Source of the DNA: Rhizoclosmatium globosum
Taxonomy: Eukaryota > Chytridiomycota > Chytridiomycetes > Chytridiales > Chytriomycetaceae
Assembly: GCA_002104985.1 (NCBI GenBank)
Contig: MCGO01000007.1
Coordinates: forward strand, 682,001 to 746,000
Direction of reading: 5' to 3'
DNA: 64,000 nucleotides
Shown here: positions 46,301-56,468 of the stretch, piece after piece
How the letters are laid out: every line of letters begins with the position of its first letter
Position numbering within the stretch: position 1 is the stretch's first letter
Program-made: the position numbers and the translations under genes
The notes under the pieces: generated by a model
What the model saw: the letters and a program-made list of their open reading frames with translations, nothing else
Told to the model about the DNA's origin: nothing
The model's database searches: none

Positions 46301-49067
46301 TATGCCATCATCTTATCGCATACGAAAGGTTATGAATATTGCCCGCTTCAGTCAGGAGCTGCAGTTTTTAGGGTTAATAACTGACAAACCCGTATTCCAG
46401 TGTTATTTCTTATATTTCCACGTTTAATGTAAAGCACATTATGAGAGGAAGGATACGTAACAAATACCTTCATCAAGTTTGGTGTGTCAATGTTGATTGT
46501 TGGACTGTAGATTTGTGTGTGATGACTTTTACTTCTGCATGTGAATAGAAACGAAAATGCATTAACTTTACTTTAACTATCTTTTATTTATTATTTACTA
46601 CTTCGGAAGTTTTGGCAACTTAACACTGAGTCTTTCGACCGAAAGGCCGTTCTGATTTCACCCCAATTGCTTCTCGAAGTACAAGGAGGCATATTCCCCA
46701 TCAGCGTCAAAAATATTCAATGCTTCCTTGGCCAATCTTGAGTGTTTCCTCTCCACTTCCATACGTCTCCACCTCAAGCCCATGAATGCTTCTGTTGACC
46801 GAGAATCACAAACTCCAACTTTCTCTTCTACAACCCTCCAGTGCTCCATTTCACGCTGTTCATAGAATCCAACTATATTCTTCAAGTAGTTCTGATGATG
46901 AAAGAGATCTTCACAATTTCGAAAATAGAACGTGATGAACGAATCAACGTCAGACTGAGAGCTTTCCACCGCTGCGGGAGTAAGAGCTGCCTTAACCTGA
47001 GCAAATGAAACTGGGGGGTGCCGGGGGGTTGCCTGGTTACATTGCTACAAACTACTTATGAGAATTAAGGTTGAGAAGAAGTACAACTATACCATTGAGC
47101 GCATCCAGCTTTTAAACTTCGGCGGAAACTTGAAGTGCAACTCCAAGTGAACAAAGTTTGAGACCCAAAGACACAAGCTGAAACGAAAATGCATGGTCTA
47201 CTTGTGTTGCGAACTCGTGATGGAAAGAAGCCATGGTCTTGTAATAGTACCACACACATTTCGTGTCCATTTGCATGATTTGTGCACGTCACAAGTTGAG
47301 CTGGCTCATGACCAGTCAGGGAATGCAGTAGAGCTCTCCTCCCAGTCCCACGTGCAGCTTCACAACAGCGGATTTTCTTTGATCGTGTTCTACCAGATGG
47401 AGTTGTCAAAGGAGTGGGAGAGCAGTCCAATCGGTCTAAAACACAATGACAGTGATTGTCCCACCAATGCCCAGTTGCGTGAGTGCGGCAGAAGTGGGAA
47501 AGAGAAGGGACCGTTTCGGCACAAGTGTAACACTTGAAGGACAGGACAAGGGAACAGTTGGGTGCAGCACGGCAGGAACTTGCGACGTCAACAGTTTCCA
47601 AGCCACTGCCATGATCAACAGAGGTAGAACGGCTTCCGTATCAGCGAACCACTTCTCTCGTTGTTTCTTCCAGAACTTTGGGCTGACTTGCTTTGAGGTC
47701 GGGAATCGTAAGAAGGATGTGAAGTCAGTTTCATGACCCTCAGTCCAAACTCCGTACATATCAGGGAATTCGACGTCAATGCTATCTAATTTGTTATTGC
47801 TTTCGACAGATTCCGCTTCATCACTGACAGGAGGTATTAGTTCAAGTGAGGAGAGGGAACAGGTGGAACTTACTCAGAATCAGCAACATAGTTATCGGCG
47901 TTCTTCCACAGATTTGGCGATGACTATGCAGTTTGCGTAACAGTGGGAGATACGTTGGCTGCTGCTCGCGATACCGATGCAGATTGCTGCTGCTTGACAA
48001 AGGCCCAAGCCTCCCTTTGTAGCTCTGAATCAGCATCCGACAGGTCAGAGGAGTCACTGCTGAGATCTCGGTGCTTCCTTTTGTTGATAGTGCTGCTTGA
48101 GGAGTAAAAGTTTTCCTGCGAAGGGTGGCCATGATTCATTGTGTTGGAGTTGTCCAAGAGTCTTCGTTTTTCAGCGTGCGCTTTTCTTTTCCCTGCTGAT
48201 GAGGGATGGGCGATAGGAAAAATTGTTTCTTATGTTTTATCATAGCACTGAAAAAGACTAGGTGGTTGATACAGCAACTCTTTGGCAAGTGTGTGTGTCA
48301 GACCCGTTGAATCTCTTGGACTCTTTACATTGATTGATGTTTTGTATCTTGAGACTAACGCTTCGATCGGAAGATGGTGTTCATCCTGAGTAAAGGTTGT
48401 TAGGAAGTGATTCCGCAACGAGAAACCTTACAATTGTTACACTCGCGTCTTTCAATGCGCCAACATCTTTCGCATCCTTTGAATCGTCCTTCTGTAAGAT
48501 TTCTCCCAAAGGATGGTGCTCCTCCACTGGCGTTGGTGGAGCCTGATTTGCTCCTGCGGCTGTGTTTGTTGGGGTCACAAGTGTTGGCGGATTTCGTGAT
48601 TCTGGAGTAATCGAAGCTGCTCGCGACCGCGTTGATGGTACATGAGCAGCGTGCAAGTGGGACTTTTCCTTTGGAGGATGTGGAAATGGAGCTCCAATCT
48701 GATCGTTATTCTGAGCTTCCTTGTCGCTCATCAACGCTGAAGACGCGCGTTTTAAAAGGGGAGCCGGTTTTTCCATGTATTGGATGAAGGAACGAGCCTT
48801 TTGACTTGAAGGTTGTTGTTGGAGGGAGGGCGTTGATTCGGGGACACTTGTTGTTTGTCCTTTTGAGGAAGACGAGTTTCGGGCGTGAGACTCGTCGCCT
48901 TTTGGTTCGATTGACGTGGATCCGAGAAGAGAATGTTCGCTCTTTGACATGTTTTTGGATTCTCCTTTCGCGAGCTTGTTTTGGGAGGCCGTTGTTGCGC
49001 CTTCCGCGATGGAATCGACGGACTGCGAAACTGGTGGAAGATTTTTGCGGGGCTGGAGCGGAGGCAT
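40301..49067 (-). CDS. P2C-type (Na,K-ATPase-like) cation pump, coding sequence split by a transposon
   Basis: Plasma-membrane P-type ATPase. The disordered N-terminus starts at 49067 (MPPLQPRKNLPPVSQSVDS). After an intron the cation-ATPase N domain reads DEHHLPIEALVSRYKTS...AKELLYQ up to 48266, is cut by the element 43968-48265, and resumes as HGKNILPRPKKESAFYRFF. Core motifs: LTGESESVERS (actuator), ATDKTGTLTMNQM (phosphorylation), HVKGAPERVL (nucleotide binding), MVTGDHPLTA and VGVTGDGVNDAAAL. M4 reads AWIPQGLPVTVT where animal pumps have PEGL. An extra cytosolic segment of about 130 residues sits between M6 and M7 (about 40990-41390). The stop is at 40301. A frame change near 40490-40530 may be an intron or an error. 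With the insertion this copy should not make an intact pump unless the element is excised or another allele exists. Confidence 0.9.
43962..43967. repeat. Target-site duplication, left copy (TTGATA)
   Basis: TTGATA immediately left of the element; the same six bases follow its right end at 48266-48271. Removing the element and one copy restores an uninterrupted pump reading frame, coding LLYQHGKN. Confidence 0.93.
43968..44059 (+). repeat. Terminal inverted repeat, left
   Basis: 92 bases, identical to the reverse complement of 48174-48265. It contains a GATGAGGGATGGGCGATAGG-type motif (on the minus strand) and A/T runs that could be transposase-binding sites. Confidence 0.95.
44114..45366 (+). 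CDS. Element-internal gene, unknown protein with long acidic tail
   Basis: Starts MASAPST at 44114; an intron with a CTAAC-type branch site joins it to AQQGSKRKRSDDDMYFGLSP. It continues through FKKMNEVIAALCGVR, VIPKLRTVRQVETPRVYDQY, FTKWTAAYKRQHGS, MEKWKSQVEELKR and LLRPEGFHGVRLEGFGFTP. After an intron (about 44908-44948) comes ACATILKELKIPGKIRLVLV and a tail of about 110 residues dominated by Asp/Glu. Two breaks (near 44573 and 44705) are needed. Basic start, central Trp/Arg-rich part and acidic tail suggest a chromatin or DNA-linked protein; no family recognised. It lies wholly within the transposon, so it is probably its own gene or cargo. Confidence 0.6.
45367..46657. other. Internal region of the transposon without clear genes
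   Basis: About 1.3 kb. A CTTT/CTTTC-rich stretch lies near 45480-45515. Small open frames are short and unsupported. It may be the scar of a lost catalytic domain. Confidence 0.4.
46658..48157 (-). pseudogene. Element-internal cysteine-rich gene, transposase-associated (KDZ CxC-like?), broken
   Basis: Starts MDNSNTMNHGHPSQENF at 48157 and continues through KRKHRDLSSDSSDLSDADS to an in-frame TAG near 47927, then SSPNLWKNADNYVADSE at an intron. Exon 2 has EFPDMYGVWTEGHETDFTSF and KFWKKQREKWFADTEAVLPL. After a frame change come SFKCYTCAETVPSLSHFCRT, HATGHWWDNHCHCVLDRLD and VTCTNHANGHEMCVVLLQDH. The spaced Cys/His pairs look like a zinc ribbon followed by the short CxC segment found N-terminal to KDZ transposases. 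The last frame (46969-46658; FITFYFRNCEDLFHHQ) may be part of the same gene. The catalytic core is not found. The TAG and frame changes indicate a dead copy. Confidence 0.5.
48174..48265 (-). repeat. Terminal inverted repeat, right
   Basis: Reverse complement of 43968-44059 over all 92 bases. Identity stops abruptly at 48173/44060. Confidence 0.95.
48266..48271. repeat. Target-site duplication, right copy (TTGATA)
   Basis: Six bases directly repeating 43962-43967 at the other border of the element. Confidence 0.93.
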
Positions 49068-49239
49068 CGTGTTGGAACTGGGAGGTTGAACTCCTACTTT
49101 TGATTTGTTTGCAGATCTTGGCAATCTGTGTAAACAGGACTTAGTTAAGAGGTCCACTGGAACGACGACAAGATACATTCATACTGTATTTATTCATGAA
49201 AACAGTGCATTATATTCTAGAAAAGAAATATATACTTCA

Positions 49240-50535
49240 TCAGTATCCCAACATCCTCCTCCGAATCGCTTTCAGAAATCTGAAAAACACAAGCCGATGT
49301 TGCATTTGAAGCCATAAGATCAAAACAGGAGTCCATAGAACATCAATCGCCGGTAATATTGTGGTAACTGGATAAAACCATGAATGGTCTGTGAAATTGC
49401 TTGTTCCAGTAACCGAACATCCCTTGGAGGCCAAAGTCAAATTGAAATTCTCGGCTTCGTTTTGTCGCTTCCAGCTATTTTGAGGAGTCACTGGACTCAG
49501 CCGATCAAGGAATATGATTATGATAGTTGGAAGATAGAAAGCTAAACTCCCAAATCCCATCAACGCACATCGAATCAAGACTGCAACTTTTTGTTTCTTG
49601 GTAGCTGACTCGATACTGCTGCTAGTTTCCTGCGATTCATCGAAATCAGGGGTATGGTGGATCTCATATGTTTCGTCAACAATTTTGGCAATGATTCTGT
49701 AGCTCGCTAGATAGACTCCGAAAATAATGACAATTGAGATGGGAAAGTAGCAGATTCCTACGAGGAAGTAACGCTGGATGACATGGTTTGATCTGTTTCC
49801 TGGCATGGCGAAGGGGCGGCCATAGTGAAAGTTCAGGCCGCTTCCGGTGCATGACTTGATTTTCTGTTTTGTTTAGAAGAAGAGGGTGTGAGGGTGTAGT
49901 GTGGTGGTCAATTTAGGGTGGTGTCGGAGATCAGGTGACAGACTCACGGCCAAGATGAAAGACGTCACCAAGCATGCAAAAAAGACTAACGAGGGAAGTA
50001 CTATCGCTGCAATAGCTTTCAAGGATAGTGACTTTGAATATCGAATGACAGAGTATCGTTCAAAGGCAAGAATTGTGTTGGCGCAGAATAAGGCCACAAC
50101 CGTAGCGTATCCCGAGAAGCAGAGTATGTATCGCACTGCCACCTCCGTGTCGCTGAATCGGATGTTTGGGTTCAGCTCGGGACCGCCAGGCAGGGCTGTC
50201 AGGACTGTGGTAAGGTTGAGGATGTTGGAGGCAAGCACAATTATAGCGCTGATTGACACAATTATCAGGATCACAAAGATGATCCGGTCGAGCACCATCG
50301 CCGAGCATTTCTTTGGCGGAAGTACCGGGGTATCAAGGGATTCGGTGGAGCTGGATGTCGGGGTTCCCTTTGGCAGCAGTTGGGCCCGGTTCATCAAGAT
50401 GCATACGATGAACACTAGATTGACAACGAGGCCGACTGATGCAAACGCCAAAGCTGTCGCATGTGATTCGGTGTGTCCGTCATTGGCTCGGTTTATCGTC
50501 CATGTCGAATTGTCTCGGGGAGAAGGGGACTTCAT
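49240..50535 (-). CDS. Rhodopsin-like (class A type) G-protein-coupled receptor
   Basis: Exons 50535-49948 and 49863-49240, 1,212 bases, 403 residues, intact. N-terminus MKSPSPRDNSTWTINRAN has a glycosylation site and no signal peptide. Seven helices: LAFASVGLVVNLVFIVCIL, IIFVILIIVSISAIIVLAS, YILCFSGYATVVALFCANTI, IAAIVLPSLVFFACLVTSFI, FLVGICYFPISIVIIFGVYL, CALMGFGSLAFYLPTIIIIF and ILPAIDVLWTPVLILWL. ILAFERYSVIR at the end of helix 3 matches the E/DRY motif. Helix 7 has DVLWTP in place of NPxxY. The third internal loop is long and Ser/Glu-rich (DFDESQETSSSIESAT), a likely phosphorylation site. It starts about 170 bases from the pump gene's start on the same strand. Ligand unknown. Confidence 0.8.
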
Positions 50536-51152
50536 GGAGGCAACCGCAAAGGTGTCACAAGGAAAGCAAACAGAAATTTTGGAAAGGAAAGTTGGGCTTA
50601 TCCCTTAACTTCCCTTTGACAGCTAAAGCAAGAGCCTTTAAGTAATATAAGCAGAAGCATCGATTTTCATACAAACCACACAAACCAGGAATATCACCAC
50701 ATTGATGGCAATGGAGGATTTTTTTGGAAAAATCTTTGTGTTGTTGATGATAGCTGCACCAAATCATTGAATTTGAGGAGAACAACTTCTTCCTCGGTTC
50801 TGTATTGATGGGGTTGATGGTTGACCATAAGATCAATGGCGTGACGCCTCTGCCTGTTGATGCAACCAAGTAGAGATGCAGCTACGAAAGTAGTGGTGGT
50901 TATATGGGTTCAAACGGGCTGCATCTTGCAGCCAGGCAGATACAACACTTGAGGTTGTCTGTGATGGTCATATAGTTGGTTGGATTAAAATTTCTTCAGT
51001 GTCCGTTGCTGGTGCTCCAGCTGAACTGTATAATTTCTCAAACTTGGATGTTTGCTTGGAACCATAAAGATAATTATCATGAAGAATTATTTCAACATTG
51101 TATATGCAAACTGTGAATGTTTACTAGCACGGTTTAATACAAGTAAATTATT
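50536..51152. other. Intergenic, no gene seen
   Basis: About 620 bases upstream of the receptor. A minus-strand frame (50555-50869) has no family resemblance and abuts the receptor start, so I treat it as upstream sequence. Confidence 0.4.
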
Positions 51153-51935
51153 TCATCGTTGTAAGCCACGTACTGAACATGAACCACAATATCGATTCGA
51201 AAGAATCAAGTTGGAGGAAGATAAAGGGTGGTGACTGGTATGACCGCACAAGCAGCACTGGATTATTGAGCCACTAGCGTCACAGGAATGTCCGCATTCT
51301 TTGACGGAACTGTAATTAAGTGGCGAAAAGGAGTGATTAGGATGGATGAACGCGGCTGAGCGGTAGCAATCGGTGCAAAACAGTGTATCGCGGCAGCTGT
51401 TGCATTTGTGGAATGATTGATTGTATGGGAGCTGTTTATCGCAGCCAGAGCACGACAGTATCCTCAATTGTGGCCCCATATTTGGTCGTATTTGTAGCGA
51501 AGAAGTTGATCGAATGACTGAAGGTGGTTGTGTGGCTGACGACAGCGAGCTTTGGTTTTTGTGGAAGATTCTACTCATGACTGATTGGACGTGGTTCTCA
51601 TTGGCAGGATGGGTAGAAATTGATGAAGAAGCAGAGGCTCCAGAAGGTGAAGGTTTCAAGGACGTGGAGCCTGTGGATGACACATTGTTCAATAGTCTCG
51701 CTGGTCCCTCCTTTCCATTCAATCTTTCAACGATTTCTGCAACAATTCTGTCTGGCGCTTTGAAACCTTTGACGTGCGTGCGATCAATTGGGCATGTCAT
51801 TCTGTCCTTTCTCAGCCAGCCTTTGATGCAGGGCCGGCAGAAGTAGTGGTCACATGGATCGACTCGGACGGGATCTTGGAGGAGTTCCATGCATATTGAG
51901 CAGGTGAGAGTGTCGGTGATGGATGGTGCGTGCAT
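51153..51935 (-). CDS. RING-finger E3 ubiquitin ligase-like protein R with ZZ-like zinc finger
   Basis: Best start ATG 51935 (MHAPSITDTL), 260 residues. C3HC4 RING: CSICMELLQDPVRVDPCDHY, FCRPCIKGWLRKDRMTCPID. A Ser-rich middle follows, then a second zinc cluster (CSGCDKQLPYNQSFHKCNSC, FCTDCYRS) like a ZZ finger, then a C-terminal Cys/His block (KECGHSCDASGSIIQCCLCG) and YCGSCS. The C-terminal block is shared with genes S and T and with the fragments nearby, so this is the intact, most complex member of a local family. Likely a ubiquitin ligase; substrate unknown. Confidence 0.85.
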   Translation of the reverse strand: MHAPSITDTLTCSICMELLQDPVRVDPCDHYFCRPCIKGWLRKDRMTCPIDRTHVKGFKAPDRIVAEIVERLNGKEGPARLLNNVSSTGSTSLKPSPSGASASSSISTHPANENHVQSVMSRIFHKNQSSLSSATQPPSVIRSTSSLQIRPNMGPQLRILSCSGCDKQLPYNQSFHKCNSCRDTLFCTDCYRSAAFIHPNHSFSPLNYSSVKECGHSCDASGSIIQCCLCGHTSHHPLSSSNLILSNRYCGSCSVRGLQR

Positions 51936-51989
51936 TTTTTCACCGGTGAGAGTGGGACTCTTCTTTTTCAATTCTTTTAGCCAATAAAT

Positions 51990-52114
51990 AATGCAATTTA
52001 AGGTCCCGGTAATTTTCTTATTGACTCGTTTACGGACTATAAGTCAGTGGCTCTCGTTTGCTCTTGCACACAACAAAGTAATTTAGGTCCCGATGCAATC
52101 CACTTCCATCTACA
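51990..52114 (-). pseudogene. RING-family C-terminal relic, left half (split by transposon)
   Basis: Matches 55985-56130 (for example GTGGCTCTCG, TTGCACACAACA, CAATCCA.TTCCATC.ACATA), which is the end of another RING-family fragment. The similarity stops at the TA where the pogo-like element begins and resumes at 55034, to its right. This proves that the element landed in an already decayed gene copy. Confidence 0.7.
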
Positions 52115-52116
52115 TA

Positions 52117-52139
52117 CCGTATTCACTGCATTTTCCCGG
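52117..52139 (+). repeat. Terminal inverted repeat, left, of pogo-like element
   Basis: About 18 of 23 positions match the reversed right end at 55009-55031. Confidence 0.8.
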
Positions 52140-52253
52140 ACAAGAAATTAAATATCTTCCTGTCTTAATCCGACAAAAATAATCCCTTAAATATGTAATC
52201 CGACTTTTTTATTATTTGTTTTGACGTTTTCCGCCAAACCAACAAACGTCAAA

Positions 52254-54888
52254 ATGATGAAGGCATTTCTTGCGAGGGGAAAGGGCGTCGCGCCAAATTT
52301 TGCCCCAACACCCGAGCAAGTAGCTCAAAATGCCGCGGCTGCCAAGAAAAGAGCTGCATTTGAGTTCTTCACGGAAAAACTGAACCTCCCAACTGCTGTT
52401 CTGGTCGGACGGCCAACAAAAGACTACCTGGAAAAGGTTGCTAAACGTGGCGAGCTTTTGAAAGAATACATGGCTTTGGATGGTCCCCAAACTGTGGCAG
52501 AGTGGTATGCAGAGCAGGACCTTCCTGCACTACCCCCAGCAACTTTTGCAAGCAAGCATACAGAAAACTCTGAACCAAAGACATATTACTCAAAAGACCC
52601 ATCTGTCCAGAAGTTGTATGACGAGAAGTGGCATTTTTGGGCTGGAGATGGTGAGTTCCGTCTCCACGTCAACGTCAAACTAAAACTGTCATTAGGCTCT
52701 CACATCGGGTTTAAAACTATTGATCAGTGGATTACGGATATACAAGTAGCGTACAATATTACTGTTGCTCGTTCAACTGCTGGGGATTATCGAAAACGGT
52801 ACATTACACTTTACAATGAATGTCGTGCCAATAATTGGGGATCAAATGGCCCCCTTGCTGTAAAGTGGAAGCGTCAGGCATTGAGAGTCAAGCCAAATCT
52901 GGTCGAAGCTGTTGTTGTTGCTGCAAAGGAGAGAGCCCAGCGAAAGGCCCAATTGGAACCACCTTCTGATCGTATGAAGTTGGGTCCTGTCGCAGCTGCC
53001 GAACTTGTTGCCCTTTGTATTGAGCACAAGGACTATCCAGGGTTTGGTGTTGAGATTGTGGCGGCGTTTGCCAATCAAGTGCACAAGCGTCACTACCCAT
53101 TTGAGCCTGATTGGACTCCAAGCTCCACGTACGCCTATTGGTTCCTACTATCAGAAGCGCAATTTTGTAATCGTCGTGTGACTGGTTCTAAGGCTACTGC
53201 TGCCCAAGTTGTTGAGCAGGAGAGGTTGTTTGGCTTGTTGTTGGACGAGTTGGCCATTCTTATTGCCAATGGCATGCCTTTGACCCACCTAGTTTGCTGC
53301 GATGAATATGGGGCGCATCTCATCCCACAAGGCGACAGGAAATGGGAGTTGAAAGGGTCAAAACATGTGGAATCGATGTTTCCCAAGGATAAACGCCAAT
53401 ACACTGGAAATCTTGCAGTGGACGCAACTGGAAACGTTGTTGCAATTCACATGATCCTTGCTGGAAAGACTGATCGCAGTTTGCCATCGCAAGAAACCCG
53501 AGAATTGTTTCCTCGTTTTGTTTTCCACAAAACAAGCAATCATTGGTGTGATCATGACACCAAAGTTGGATTTGTGGTACGAATCTACACTGTTTTGAAG
53601 GAAAAGGAGGCTTCTCGCCGCAGAATTTCTGTTGCGGATGTAACCTCTTTTCTTTGCGTTCTCTTGCTTGATTGCTGGCCTGTGAATCTCACTGCCAAAT
53701 TTTGATCCGAAATCAAGGAGAAATGTCCTGGAATGCTTCTATTTTTTATTCCAGCTGGAGGAACAGGGACATATCAGGTGAGTTTTTTTGATCAGTGCAG
53801 CATTTATTTCAAATAATCAACAGATCAATGACACACATCTCCATAAGCCATTGAAAGACATGCTGAAAAACCTTACAAGCTCATTCATATTCAGAGTTTT
53901 GACTGATTTGAAGGAGCAAAAAGCGGCTGACTTGGCAGCAGGATTACCACCCCTTGAAGCAGAAGCAAATCGAATTGCAGCATTGAAGCGACACTTAAGA
54001 ATGGATTCGTTGAAGGATTTGGCTGTGGACTGGACAGAAAGGGCCTGTAACAGATTGGAAGAGATTGGTGACGATGGAAAGAACATCATTCAAAGAGGAT
54101 GGAACGACATTTACCTGGACAAAGCTTTGGATCCAGATTTCATTGTTGCAGCTCGTTTTCGGAAGGCTGAACGTGCCGCAAAACAAGCTGTGGAATTGAA
54201 AGAAAAGGAGGAGGCGGCCCAAGCCGCTGTATTGATTACTGCTGTTGGAATGCCGCCAGGAGAAATCGTTGCTGCAATGACAGAGGCAAGAAATGCTGTT
54301 GCTGCAGCAGCAAGAGAGGCAGCCAACAATCCACTGGGATGGGATGATGTTCAAGTTGTAGCCAGGGCTGAAGCTGCGTTTCACGAAGGCCAGATCCCTA
54401 AGAAACGGACTCTCCGTTCCTCTGCCAAACCAAGACCTGGCAAAGGAAAGTCACTGAAGCGGAAATTGGGAACAGGATCTGCTGTGGAGAGAATGGTAGC
54501 TGAACGTGTAACCAAGGCACGTCGCAAAGGACCCTCCAACGTTTCCAGAGCTCCAATGGTAAAAGAAATGAAAGCATTCCTGAAATCGAAGGATGTGGAA
54601 GTGGTAGGGAGAGGGCGGCTCATTGACTTGAAGTCGAAAATTGAATTGAGTGGGTGGTGGGCCGACCTCCAAAGCTTTGTTGCTGAGTACAGGAAAGGGA
54701 GAGAAGGAGACTTGACTGAGGACCAGCAAGCTGCGCAGCAGGAGGACGATGTAGAGGAGGAAGAGGTCGAGGAAGAGGAAAGAGAGGGTGTAGAAGCAGA
54801 GGAAGTCAACTTGCAGTCTGAGGAAAGCGAGAGCGACGATGATGACAGTGAGGATGTAGATTATGAGAGTGAGGTGGAAGTGTGGTGA
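52254..54888 (+). pseudogene. DDE_1/pogo-type transposase with one internal stop
   Basis: Start ATG 52254 (MMKAFLARGKGVAPNF). A 45-base intron (52651-52695) and another (about 53779-53822) interrupt it. The DDE core is clear: LTHLVCCDEYGAHLIPQGDR (first Asp), YTGNLAVDATGNVVAIHMIL, SNHWCDHDTKVGFV, VLLLDCWPVN (second Asp), LLFFIPAGGTGTYQ joined to INDTHLHKPLKDML (third acidic position). A long C-terminus follows with a coiled, Ala/Glu-rich part, a basic patch (KRTLRSSAKPRPGKGKSLKR), a SAP-like stretch (MVKEMKAFLKSKD) and an acidic tail. A TGA at 53703-53705 interrupts the frame between LTAKF and SEIKEKCPG; the sequence continues in the same frame after it. One C-to-T change at a CGA codon would explain it. 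Confidence 0.88.
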
Positions 54889-55008
54889 GGTGGACGTGAC
54901 GTGACGTGTGAGATAATGTTACAAAGAGAGAATCCGACTTATGAAATTCCTTTTTGAAATAAATCCGAGAACTTATAATTATTATTTATTGATCTGACAT
55001 TTTCCAAT

Positions 55009-55031
55009 CTGAGAAGATAGAGTAAATACGG
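55009..55031 (-). repeat. Terminal inverted repeat, right, of pogo-like element
   Basis: Pairs with 52117-52139; followed by the TA duplicate. Confidence 0.8.
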
Positions 55032-55033
55032 TA

Positions 55034-55061
55034 GTGTTCGTCGTCAGTTCGAAATAGCCAA
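55034..55061 (-). pseudogene. RING-family relic, right half (split by transposon)
   Basis: GTGTTCGTCGTCAGTTCG continues the relic cut at 52114: the intact order is seen in the related fragment at 56130 (GTGCTCGTATGTCAGTTGC) and at about 61300 (CTGCTCGGTCAGTTGCC). Confidence 0.6.
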
Positions 55062-55862
<801 letters not shown>

Positions 55863-55864
55863 TT

Positions 55865-55913
55865 ATATCCATATTGAGCAGGCGAGTGTGTTGGTAATGA
55901 ATGGCGCGTTCAT
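55865..55913 (-). pseudogene. N-terminal RING relic
   Basis: Reads MNAPFITNTLACSIWI, matching the start of gene R (MHAPSITDTLTCSICM). The second RING cysteine is Trp and a stop follows, so only the first 16 codons remain. Confidence 0.7.
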
Positions 55914-56025
55914 CTTTGATGGAAGTCGGATTCATGAATGTTACCATTAAATATTGTGCAATCCAATGATATTTTATTACATATATTTAAGCAATTCCAA
56001 GTCTCGGTGTTTCTGAAGGCGGCCG

Positions 56026-56316
56026 TTATCGACTCTTTTGCGGACTAGTAAGTGGCTCTCGCTCGCTTTTGCACACAACACAGTAATCCGCAGATCGCAT
56101 AGCGTCCAATTGCAATCCATTTCCATCCACATAGTGCTCGTATGTCAGTTGCTGCGGTCGTCCATCAGCGCAAAAGCAACATGATGGAATTGAGGCTGTG
56201 AGGGAACACAAATGACCGCACGTCTTTGTATATGAATAAGCTGGCTTTTGACGGGGTAGTTGACAGAGTCTTTGCTGCTTGCTGATTATTAGACAGGTTT
56301 TCTTTGCATCTTCCAC
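56026..56316 (-). pseudogene. C-terminal RING-family fragment
   Basis: Carries only the C-terminal block: KTCGHLCSLTASIPSCCFCA, HYVDGNGLQLDAMRSADYC, VVCKSEREPL. The RING half is missing; the frame opens with MEDAKKTCLI, which has no counterpart in the family. Sits between the full copies S and T. Confidence 0.7.
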
Positions 56317-56468
56317 AAAATGCTAAATCCAACAATCCATTTTGTATGAGGATTGCGATACCACTGGCAAAATAAGAATTCGAAAAGCATATAATCGAAT
56401 GAATAATTAAAATTTCTGATCAGAGGTGGATTTGGGTTTAGTAGGATTTAAGCTCATAGGATTTAAGC

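Larger units (their letters stand above)
43968..48265. mobile_element. 4.3-kb DNA transposon with 92-bp perfect inverted termini, inserted in the pump gene
   Basis: 4,298 bp bounded by identical 92-bp inverted repeats (43968-44059 and 48174-48265) that begin CCACCTAGTCTTTTTCAGTG, and by a 6-bp duplication. The two termini are perfectly identical, which suggests recent movement. Inside are one intron-containing gene on the plus strand (44114-45366), a damaged cysteine-rich gene on the minus strand (46658-48157) and about 1.3 kb without clear genes. No complete RNase-H-fold transposase catalytic domain is visible, so this may be a non-autonomous copy. The cysteine/histidine cluster of the minus-strand gene, including CTNHANGHEMCVVLLQDHGF, recalls the CxC clusters linked to fungal KDZ elements, but that assignment is tentative. 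Confidence 0.93.
52115..55033 (+). mobile_element. Pogo/Tc1-mariner-superfamily transposon, 2,915 bp, with TA target duplication
   Basis: Element 52117-55031 flanked by TA (52115-52116 and 55032-55033). Imperfect inverted termini of about 23 bases: left CCGTATTCACTGCATTTTCC, right (reversed) CCGTATTTACTCTATCTTCT. It carries a single transposase gene in the plus direction. Its flanks join into a continuous RING-family relic, confirming the borders. Confidence 0.9.

Noticed and set aside
43968..48265. Element as an LTR retrotransposon
   Set aside because: The terminal repeats are inverted, not direct, and there is no reverse transcriptase, integrase or primer-binding site.
50555..50869. Minus-strand frame upstream of the receptor gene
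   Set aside because: No family resemblance and it abuts the receptor start; probably leader or chance frame.
38909..53705. Reassigned stop codons (alternative genetic code) to explain in-frame TAG and TGA
   Set aside because: Intact genes end cleanly with TAA, TAG or TGA at expected lengths, and in-frame stops occur only in transposon genes and one decayed paralog.
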